A stretch of DNA of 5,561 nucleotides from Pseudomonas sp. Lineage in GTDB: Bacteria; Pseudomonadota; Gammaproteobacteria; Pseudomonadales; Pseudomonadaceae. Of this stretch, positions 1 through 5,561 are shown piece after piece. A program made the position numbers and the translations under genes. Under the pieces are notes generated by a model, which was not told the DNA's origin, did not search any database, and saw only the letters and a list, made by a program, of their open reading frames with translations. The stretch spans positions 1-5,561 of the forward strand of contig JAQZAY010000253.1 in NCBI GenBank assembly GCA_029239415.1. Reading direction: 5' to 3'. Position 1 is the first letter of the stretch. Every line of letters starts with the position of its first letter.

Positions 1-588
<588 letters not shown>

Positions 589-610
589 TCATCAGGTGCA
601 ATCCTGGCCG

Positions 611-616
611 ATTCTA
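611..616 (-). promoter_or_regulatory. Candidate -10 element for the adenine deaminase gene
   Basis: On the minus strand this reads TAGAAT, five of six matches to the sigma-70 -10 consensus TATAAT, and lies 38 bases ahead of the deaminase ATG. The hexamer at the expected -35 distance (about 634-639, CTGCGG) is poor, so this would be a weak or activator-dependent promoter. It is the most promoter-like element in the 119-bp gap and suggests the deaminase can be transcribed separately from the fec operon. Confidence 0.35.
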
Positions 617-666
617 CAGGTATTGCCACTCACCCGCAGCCGCGCAGGGCCGGACGACACCTTGCG

Positions 667-691
667 CCGACGCTCGGCCAGGCCGGGTCGG
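667..691. other. Imperfect GC-rich dyad just after the fecE stop
   Basis: CCGAC (667-671) is complementary to GTCGG (687-691). Inside it, CGGCC (675-679) and GGCCG (681-685) form a second dyad around A680, so the inner stem must open to about 3 bp to leave a loop. The structure begins 1 nt past the fecE stop codon. No T-tract follows on the minus strand, so it is not a canonical intrinsic terminator. It could be a 3'-end-stabilising structure or merely a by-product of high GC content. Confidence 0.25.
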
Positions 692-692
692 T

Positions 693-1484
693 TCAGGTCG
701 GCGCGCGGGCGCTCTTTTCCACCACGCACATCGGCGTGCCTGCCACCGGTTCGCGGATGACCTGCACCTGCACCTCGAACACCCGCTGCATCAACTCGGC
801 ATCGACGACCTGCGCAGGCGTGCCATCAGCCACCAGGCGACCTTGATGCATCACCGCCAGATGATCGGCGTAGCGGCACGCCTGGTTGATGTCGTGCAGC
901 ACGGTGACCACGGTTTTGCCTTCGGCCGCCAGCTCGCGCATCAGATCGAGCAGCTCGACCTGATGGCTGATGTCCAGATAGGTCGTGGGCTCGTCGAGCA
1001 GCACCACCGGGGTATTCTGCGCCAGCACCATGGCCAGCCAGGCCCGTTGCCGCTGGCCACCGGAGAGGTCCGCCAGGGCAGTATCGGCAAGCGCTTCCAG
1101 GCCCATGCGCTGCAGGGCCTGATCCACGGCGCCACGGTCCGCGCCGCTCAGGCGTCCCCAGAAGCTGTTGTGCGGGCTGCGTCCATAAGCCACCAATTGG
1201 GCCACGCTGACCCCTTCGGGGATGGGCAGCACCTGCGGCAGAAACGCGACCTGTCGCGCCAGCGTCCGCGACGACAGTTGCGCGTACGCCTGGCCGTCCA
1301 GGCTCACCGTGCCCGACTGCGGCGTGATGATGCGTGCCAGCGCCTTGAGCAAGGTCGATTTGCCGCAGCCGTTGGGGCCGATCAGCGCAGTGACCTGCCC
1401 GGCGGGCGGGGTGAACGAGAGGTTGCGAACGATAGGCTTGGCGCCGTAGCCGATGTCGACGCCTTCGGCCTTTATGATGCTCAT
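693..1484 (-). CDS. fecE: FecE-type ABC transporter ATP-binding protein (Fe(III)-citrate/siderophore import)
   Basis: This is the cytoplasmic ATPase that powers Fe(III)-chelate import through the FecCD channel. It has 263 residues; Escherichia coli FecE has about 255. The nucleotide-binding domain is complete: A-loop Tyr13, Walker A GPNGCGKST (36-44), Q-loop Gln84, signature LSGGQRQR (140-147), Walker B VVLLDEP (160-166) with catalytic Glu165, D-loop YLD (169-171) and H-loop His197. The stretch LAMVLAQNTPVVLLDEPTTY (150-169) and the C-terminal EPVAGTPMC (245-253) closely match remembered E. coli FecE, which favours FecE over generic FepC or BtuD relatives. The ATG at 1484 lies 4 bp past the fecD stop and has an AAGGG Shine-Dalgarno 8 nt upstream. 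It is the last gene of fecBCDE. The family is sure; the exact chelate carried is inferred. Confidence 0.95.
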   Translation of the reverse strand: MSIIKAEGVDIGYGAKPIVRNLSFTPPAGQVTALIGPNGCGKSTLLKALARIITPQSGTVSLDGQAYAQLSSRTLARQVAFLPQVLPIPEGVSVAQLVAYGRSPHNSFWGRLSGADRGAVDQALQRMGLEALADTALADLSGGQRQRAWLAMVLAQNTPVVLLDEPTTYLDISHQVELLDLMRELAAEGKTVVTVLHDINQACRYADHLAVMHQGRLVADGTPAQVVDAELMQRVFEVQVQVIREPVAGTPMCVVEKSARAPT

Positions 1485-1488
1485 GATG

Positions 1489-2457
1489 TCAGCCCTTGAA
1501 GCGTGCCAGCAGCCAGAGAAAGTAGGGAGCGCCGATCACCGCGGTCAAGATGCCCGCCGGGATCTCGCTGGGCGCTATCAGCGTGCGTCCCAGAGTGTCG
1601 GCCAGCACCAGCAGCAGTGCGCCGATCAGCATCGCGGCCGGCAGCAGGTGCTGATGATGCCCACCCACCAGTCGCCGTGCCATGTGCGGAGCCACCAGCC
1701 CCAGAAAGCCCACCGGTCCGATGATTCCCACGCCCAGGCTGCTCAACAGCACCGCCATGCCCATCGCCAGCCAGCGCGTGCGCGCAAGCGGCGTGCCCAG
1801 GCTGCGCGCCGCCTCGTCGCCCAGGCCGATCAGGTTCAGCGGTTTTGCCAGGCCCAGTGCCAACGGCATCAGCAGCAGAAACGGCAGCGCCAGCTCGACG
1901 TGATGCCAATTGCGACTCCACAGGCTGCCGGTCAGGGCGAGCAAGGCGGTGTTGATGTCCAGCGGATGGGACAGGATCAGAAACTCGGTGACGCTGGACA
2001 AAGTAACGGCGATCGCTACCCCGGACAACGCAAAGCGCACGCCGGAAAAACTCACGCCGCTGTTGTACAGCGCCAGCAGCAGCGCGCCGCCAGCGCCGCC
2101 CATCCCTGCTACCAGAGGCAGCCAGGTGAAGGGCAGTTGCGGAAAAGCGATGATGGCGATGGTCAGGGCCAGCCCGGCGCCCTGGGTCACCCCCAGAATC
2201 TCCGGCGAGGCCAGCGGGTTGCGGATCACCCCCTGCACCAAGGCACCGGCCAGGGCCAGGGCGCTGCCGGTGAGGATGGCGATCAGTGCGCGTGGAAGGC
2301 GGTGGTTCCATACCTCGAAGTCCAGCGCATCGTGGGCCATCAGACGATCGAATACCGTGCCCGGCGCCAGCCAGGACGTGCCGGCGCTCAGGCTCAGCCA
2401 CAGGGCCGCCAGCACCAGCGCAAGCAGGATCAGCAGGCGAGGGTAGGGCCGAGTCAT
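1489..2457 (-). CDS. fecD: FecD-type ABC transporter permease (FecCD family)
   Basis: This is one of two inner-membrane permease subunits forming the channel for the Fe(III) chelate. It has 322 residues; E. coli FecD has about 318. The sequence is strongly hydrophobic throughout, fitting the roughly ten-helix FecCD fold. Family blocks include HRLPRAL (52-58), LAGALVQGVIRNPLASPEIL (69-88), DINTALLALTGSLW (167-180), the coupling-helix region LGDEAARSLGT (212-222) that contacts the ATPase, GPVGFLGLVAPHMAR (247-261) and a C-terminal IPAGILTAVIGAPYFLWLL segment (299-317). I chose the ATG at 2457 because it overlaps the fecC stop as ATGA and starts a typical short N-terminus before the first helix. 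A much longer reading of this frame exists upstream, but it would overlap almost all of fecC. The DINTALLALTGSLW block resembles FecD rather than FecC, which sets the order fecC then fecD. Confidence 0.93.
   Translation of the reverse strand: MTRPYPRLLILLALVLAALWLSLSAGTSWLAPGTVFDRLMAHDALDFEVWNHRLPRALIAILTGSALALAGALVQGVIRNPLASPEILGVTQGAGLALTIAIIAFPQLPFTWLPLVAGMGGAGGALLLALYNSGVSFSGVRFALSGVAIAVTLSSVTEFLILSHPLDINTALLALTGSLWSRNWHHVELALPFLLLMPLALGLAKPLNLIGLGDEAARSLGTPLARTRWLAMGMAVLLSSLGVGIIGPVGFLGLVAPHMARRLVGGHHQHLLPAAMLIGALLLVLADTLGRTLIAPSEIPAGILTAVIGAPYFLWLLARFKG
1493..1497 (-). promoter_or_regulatory. Ribosome binding site of fecE
   Basis: On the minus strand this reads AAGGG, followed by an 8-nt spacer to the fecE ATG at 1484. 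It overlaps the last codons of fecD (Phe-Lys-Gly-stop), so ribosomes finishing fecD sit on the fecE initiation region. This supports the chosen fecE start and indicates coupled translation. Confidence 0.7.
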
Positions 2458-3443
2458 TGCGTGCGCCTGGCAAGGTACAGGAAGAACGGTGCGCCGATCA
2501 GGGCGGTCACCACCCCGGCCGGCGTTTCCGCCGGGAAGGCCACGGCGCGGCTGACAAGGTCGGCCGCCAGCACGATCGCCGCTCCCAGCAGGGCGCTGGC
2601 CGGCATCAGCCAGCGATAGTCGTTGCCCAGGTATTGTCGAGCGATGTTCGGCGCGATCAGCCCCACGAAACCGATCGGGCCTACCGCACAAACGCTTGCA
2701 CCCACCAGCAGCAGGCTGACGAAGAACACCTGCAGGCGCAGGCTGGCGATGCCAACCCCCAGCGAGCGCGCCGCATCCTCGCCCAGGTTCACCAGGTTCA
2801 GACGCGGCGCACAGAACATGGCCCACACGGCGCCCACCAAGGTGCACGGCCAAAGCAACTGCAGTTGCGCGGCACCCACGTTGGCCAGTGACCCGGCCAG
2901 CCAGTTGAGCACGCTCTGTGCCTGCGTCTCGACCAGTATCACGGTCAACCGCGTCAGCGCCGCGCACAGTGCCGCCACCGTGACGCCGGCGAGCACCAGT
3001 CGGCCTTGCGCGGCCGTCGGCGACCAGGCGCCGCCCAGGCTGAAGACGATCACCCAGGCCAAGGCACCACCCAGGCACGTCATCAGCAGCGCACCACCGG
3101 CAAACGGCAGGGCCACCAGCCCCGTGGAGAACAACGCCAGCCCAAGCGCAGCACCGGCCGTGACGCCGAACAGTGACGGCGACGCCAGGCGATTGCGGGT
3201 AATGCCCTGCATCAATGCGCCCGCCAGCCCCAGGCAGGCACCGACCAAGGCCGCACACAGTGCTCGCGGCACCCGCAGTTGGGCAACGATATAGGCCATG
3301 TTGCCGCCCTCGCGGCCTTGACTGAACAAACCGTTGAACGCATCAGCCTGACTGATCGTGAACGGCGACCAGGCATAAAGAGAGATCCAGAACAGCCCGG
3401 CGACGGTCACCACGCCCAGCGCCATCGCCCATCCACGCCTCAT
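2454..3443 (-). CDS. fecC: FecC-type ABC transporter permease (FecCD family)
   Basis: This is the partner inner-membrane permease of FecD. It has 329 residues; E. coli FecC has about 332. It opens with a short basic N-terminus (MRRGW) and a hydrophobic helix (about 7-26), then LRVPRAL (56-62), LGLAGALMQGITRNRLASPS (71-90), LAGVTVAALCAALTRLTVIL (151-170), WLAGSLANVG (181-190), the coupling-helix region NLGEDAARSLGVG (219-231), GPIGFVGLIAPNIAR (255-269) and PAGVVTALIGAPFFLYLARR (308-327). The LTRLTVIL and WLAG blocks correspond to remembered FecC. The ATG at 3443 directly abuts the fecB stop (TGAATG, 0 bp gap) and the gene ends in a 4-bp overlap with fecD. I see no good Shine-Dalgarno before this ATG, so expression probably depends on ribosomes arriving from fecB. 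The family is certain; FecC versus FecD assignment is likely. Confidence 0.93.
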   Translation of the reverse strand: MRRGWAMALGVVTVAGLFWISLYAWSPFTISQADAFNGLFSQGREGGNMAYIVAQLRVPRALCAALVGACLGLAGALMQGITRNRLASPSLFGVTAGAALGLALFSTGLVALPFAGGALLMTCLGGALAWVIVFSLGGAWSPTAAQGRLVLAGVTVAALCAALTRLTVILVETQAQSVLNWLAGSLANVGAAQLQLLWPCTLVGAVWAMFCAPRLNLVNLGEDAARSLGVGIASLRLQVFFVSLLLVGASVCAVGPIGFVGLIAPNIARQYLGNDYRWLMPASALLGAAIVLAADLVSRAVAFPAETPAGVVTALIGAPFFLYLARRTQ

Positions 3444-4364
3444 TCAGGGCGTCATGGCGGCTTTGCCGCCCTTGAGAATGGCCAATGCATCCTCGGCAAT
3501 CTGCTCGGACGCCATCACCCCACGGTTGCGTGCCCAGGTGTCACCGTCGACTTCCGCGACCTGGTGATTGCGCACTGCGCCCAGCACTTGCCACAGTGGC
3601 TGCTGGCTCCAGGTGTCGACCAGGCTCGGATGCCGGTAGTGGCCGACCAGCAGCCAGGCAGGGTCAAGCGCCAGCAATTGCTCCAGGCTGACGAATTCGG
3701 TCGGTGCCGCATTGCTGCGCACCGGCGGAACCTGCAAACCGATGGCCGCCAGCACGCTGCCCGCATAGGAATGCGGTCCGTGTACGGAAAAGCTGTCTTC
3801 CCGAGCCACACCGAACAGCACCTTGGTGCCGGCCGGCACCTGCCCGGCGATGTCGGCGAGGCTGCGACGGTTCTGCGCGATCCGCGCCTGCATCGCCTCG
3901 CTCTTGCCCAGCGCCTGGCCGATCAGTCCGGCAGACTTCAGGCTGCCTTCGTAGTCCTCCCCACGCGATGGCAGCAGCAGGGTCGGTGCCAGACTCGCCA
4001 GGTCGTTGTACAGCGCCTGGTGACGGTTGAGGTCGGCGATGATCAGGTCGGGCTTGAGCCGTGCGATCTGCTCGATGCTGGGCTGCGCGCGCAAGCCCAC
4101 CGACGTCCATTGGCCGATGGCCTTGCGTACTCGGGGCAACACGCGGTTGGCATCGCCATCATCGGCGGCCCCCACTGGCGTGACGCCCACGGCCGCAAGG
4201 CTGTCGAGAAAGGAAAACTCCAGCACCACCACACGTTGTGGCGCTTGGGGCAGATGGACGGTGTGCTGACCGTCATCGATATCGATGGGCGCGGCGACGG
4301 CCAGCCTGGCGCACAGGGCCAGGGCACCGACGGCGATCATGGAGATGAGGCGGGAACTGCGCAT
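3444..4364 (-). CDS. fecB: FecB-type periplasmic Fe(III)-citrate/siderophore-binding protein
   Basis: This is the periplasmic substrate-binding protein that delivers the Fe(III) chelate to FecCD. It has 306 residues; E. coli FecB is about 300. Residues 1-24 look like a Sec signal peptide: basic start (MRSSR), hydrophobic core, and an AVA-A cleavage site after Ala24. Cys18 does not sit in a proper lipobox, so a soluble protein is more likely than a lipoprotein. The mature part fits the two-lobe helical-backbone fold: APQRVVVLEFSFLDSLAAVG (41-60), GAADDGDANRVLPRV (65-79), SVGLRAQPSIEQIARLKPDL (88-107) and SLEQLLALDPAWLLVGHYR (226-244). These parallel E. coli FecB closely. Glu49 and Glu228 are plausible docking residues for permease arginines (inferred). 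An in-frame TTG at 4370 is rejected as start because it lies only 3 nt from the Shine-Dalgarno, while the ATG at 4364 has 9 nt. First gene of fecBCDE. Confidence 0.95.
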   Translation of the reverse strand: MRSSRLISMIAVGALALCARLAVAAPIDIDDGQHTVHLPQAPQRVVVLEFSFLDSLAAVGVTPVGAADDGDANRVLPRVRKAIGQWTSVGLRAQPSIEQIARLKPDLIIADLNRHQALYNDLASLAPTLLLPSRGEDYEGSLKSAGLIGQALGKSEAMQARIAQNRRSLADIAGQVPAGTKVLFGVAREDSFSVHGPHSYAGSVLAAIGLQVPPVRSNAAPTEFVSLEQLLALDPAWLLVGHYRHPSLVDTWSQQPLWQVLGAVRNHQVAEVDGDTWARNRGVMASEQIAEDALAILKGGKAAMTP

Positions 4365-4373
4365 GGACAAATA

Positions 4374-4378
4374 CCTTC
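4374..4378 (-). promoter_or_regulatory. Ribosome binding site deciding the fecB start
   Basis: On the minus strand this reads GAAGG, 9 nt upstream of the ATG at 4364. The alternative in-frame TTG at 4370 would leave only 3 nt, too short for initiation, so this site selects the ATG and removes two residues from the longer reading. Confidence 0.7.
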
Positions 4379-4389
4379 GCTGTGAAACC

Positions 4390-4410
4390 TGCGCGCTGGG
4401 CAGGCGCGCA
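4390..4410. other. Perfect 7-bp hairpin in the fecB leader
   Basis: TGCGCGC (4390-4396) and GCGCGCA (4404-4410) form a perfect inverted repeat with a 7-base loop, extendable by one T-G wobble pair. In a fecB transcript starting near 4416 it would sit almost at the 5' end, 11 nt before the Shine-Dalgarno. On the minus strand only GGTTTC follows, and on the plus strand an A-run follows, so it is not a canonical terminator in either direction. A role in mRNA stability or repressor binding is possible; neither is shown. Confidence 0.5.
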
Positions 4411-4422
4411 AAAACGGCGGGT

Positions 4423-4451
4423 ACTATTCCATATCAGGCTGTTGCGATCAA
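4423..4451 (-). promoter_or_regulatory. Candidate sigma-70 promoter of fecBCDE
   Basis: On the minus strand a -35-like TTGATC (4446-4451, four of six matches) is separated by exactly 17 bases from a -10-like AATAGT (4423-4428, four of six). The -10 is preceded by TGG, an extended -10 motif. Transcription would start near 4416, leaving a leader of about 50 nt before fecB. I see no convincing 19-bp Fur box over it; the best partial resemblance is GAGAATG (4456-4462), which lies just upstream and has no matching second half. A promoter read by a FecI-like ECF sigma factor cannot be excluded. Confidence 0.4.
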
Positions 4452-4480
4452 AAAACATTCTCTTTTACAAAACAGGCAGC

Positions 4481-5561
4481 TCAACATTCCACCAGATTGA
4501 CCGCCAAACCCCCGCGCGAGGTTTCCTTGTACTTGTCGTGCATGTCGGCGCCGGTGTCACGCATTGTGCGGATGGCGTGATCCAGGGAGATGAAGTGCTC
4601 GCCATCACCGCGCAGCGCCATCTGCGCCGCGTTGATCGCCTTGACCGCAGCAATCGCATTGCGCTCGATGCACGGCACCTGAACCAGGCCGCCGACCGGA
4701 TCGCAAGTCAGCCCAAGGTTGTGCTCAAGGCCGATTTCCGCCGCGTTCTCGACCTGCTCGGGCGTGGCTCCCAGCACTTCGGCCAGGCCTGCGGCGGCCA
4801 TCGCGCAGGCCGAACCGACCTCGCCCTGGCAGCCCACCTCGGCACCGGAAATCGAAGCGTTCTTCTTGCACAGAATGCCCACCGCAGCCGCAGCCAGGAA
4901 GAAACGCACCACGTCGTCGGCCGACGCTTCAGGGCAGAACTTCATGTAGTAGTGCAGCACCGCCGGAATGATACCGGCCGCGCCATTGGTAGGAGCAGTC
5001 ACCATGCGCCCGCCGGCGGCATTCTCCTCGTTCACCGCCAGGGCGAAGACGTTCACCCACTCCATGGCACTCAAGGTCGAACCGATGACGTTGGGCTTGC
5101 CGATCTCCTGCAGGTTCTGGTGCAACCGATAGGCGCGGCGCCGCACATTCAGCCCACCGGGCAGAATCCCTTGCTCGGTCAGCCCCTTGTCCACGCAGGC
5201 CTGCATCGCCTGCCAGATCACCGCCAGCTGTTCGCGGATCTGCGCTTCGGAGCGCCAGGCCTTTTCGTTCTCCATCATCAGCGCCGAGATGCTCAGACCG
5301 GTGCGTTTGCACAAACTCAACAACTGCGCCGCCGACGAGAAATCGTAGGGCAGGGCCGTGGTGTCGTTGTCCAGCACACCGCTGGCAGCCTGCTCGGCAT
5401 CGATCACGAAACCGCCGCCGACCGAGTAGTAAGTCTGCTCGTGCACCTCGCCGTTCTGCAGGTGCGCCAGCAAGGTCATGCCATTGGGGTGGTAGGGCAG
5501 GCTCTCATCGAGCAGCAGCATGTCGCGCTGCCAGTCGAAATGGATCGCGTGCTCGCCCAGG
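4481..5561 (-). CDS. sdaA: L-serine ammonia-lyase, iron-sulfur type, C-terminal 359 residues, cut by right window edge
   Basis: This cytoplasmic enzyme deaminates L-serine to pyruvate and ammonia using a [4Fe-4S] cluster. The frame is open from the right edge to a TGA at 4481-4483 and encodes 359 residues; the first internal Met is at 5521. Family single-chain enzymes are about 458 residues, so roughly 100 N-terminal residues are missing, including the expected GPSSSHT motif. Visible blocks include [41 protein letters not shown] and [20 protein letters not shown]. The probable cluster cysteines are encoded at 4829-4831 (GCQGE), 4703-4705 (TCDP) and 4670-4672 (PCIE). The protein ends in VEC, and its final Cys fits the tail-in-mouth fourth ligand described for the Legionella enzyme. 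Counting back from a 458-residue protein puts these four at 343, 385, 396 and 458, the Legionella positions as I recall them. sdaA versus a paralogous sdaB name is uncertain. No clear terminator separates it from fecB. Confidence 0.95.
   Translation of the reverse strand, partial: LGEHAIHFDWQRDMLLLDESLPYHPNGMTLLAHLQNGEVHEQTYYSVGGGFVIDAEQAASGVLDNDTTALPYDFSSAAQLLSLCKRTGLSISALMMENEKAWRSEAQIREQLAVIWQAMQACVDKGLTEQGILPGGLNVRRRAYRLHQNLQEIGKPNVIGSTLSAMEWVNVFALAVNEENAAGGRMVTAPTNGAAGIIPAVLHYYMKFCPEASADDVVRFFLAAAAVGILCKKNASISGAEVGCQGEVGSACAMAAAGLAEVLGATPEQVENAAEIGLEHNLGLTCDPVGGLVQVPCIERNAIAAVKAINAAQMALRGDGEHFISLDHAIRTMRDTGADMHDKYKETSRGGLAVNLVEC

Noticed and set aside
1453..2619. A 388-codon open frame on the plus strand opposite fecD and fecC
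   Set aside because: It is rich in Gln, Arg, His and Ala, shows no domain or membrane pattern, and lies antisense to clear permease genes. Long antisense frames are expected from strong G/C third-position bias.
1489..3258. A 589-codon extended reading of the fecD frame
   Set aside because: The part upstream of 2457 overlaps fecC and is low-complexity Gly/Arg/Ala-rich sequence without permease features. The ATG at 2457 gives the normal FecD length.
4371..4377. Possible TTG start for fecB giving two extra residues
   Set aside because: The Shine-Dalgarno would be only 3 nt away from the TTG, while the ATG at 4364 has a normal 9-nt spacing.
3279..4385. A 368-codon open frame on the plus strand opposite fecB
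   Set aside because: Its composition is typical of a shadow frame, no family is recognisable, and the minus-strand FecB reading is unmistakable.

Overview
The window is a GC-rich, gene-dense bacterial chromosome segment. Every gene I can support lies on the minus strand. The protein sequences look like those of a Pseudomonas or close gammaproteobacterial relative: G/C-ending codons dominate, the serine dehydratase is the single-chain iron-sulfur type, and the adenine-deaminase-like protein resembles the Pseudomonas form. I could not run a database search, so the genus is an inference from remembered family sequences.

Reading in the direction of transcription (high to low coordinates), the layout is as follows. 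(1) The 3' part of an L-serine ammonia-lyase gene (sdaA type, 4481-5561) runs off the right edge. (2) A 116-bp intergenic stretch (4365-4480) holds a candidate sigma-70 promoter, a 7-bp-stem hairpin in the predicted leader, and the ribosome binding site of the next gene. (3) A tight four-gene operon, fecB-fecC-fecD-fecE (4364 down to 693), encodes a periplasmic binding protein, two membrane permeases and an ATPase of the ferric-citrate/siderophore ABC importer family. (4) A 119-bp spacer (574-692) has a GC-rich dyad after fecE and a possible -10 element. (5) The 5' part of an adenine deaminase gene (1-573) runs off the left edge.

The four fec genes form a complete inner-membrane importer. FecB captures an Fe(III) chelate in the periplasm, FecC and FecD form the transmembrane channel, and FecE hydrolyses ATP. 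Junctions are 0 bp (fecB/fecC), a 4-bp overlap (fecC/fecD) and a 4-bp gap (fecD/fecE), which fits one transcript with coupled translation. No outer-membrane receptor (fecA) or regulators (fecI, fecR) are in the window, and I see no convincing Fur box, so substrate and regulation are not settled by this sequence. The flanking genes are a serine-to-pyruvate enzyme and a purine-salvage enzyme, with no evident link to iron uptake.

I found no RNA genes, mobile elements, CRISPR arrays, frameshifts or broken genes. This is an ordinary housekeeping and iron-acquisition region. The second-look items are modest and mostly concern regulation and substrate.
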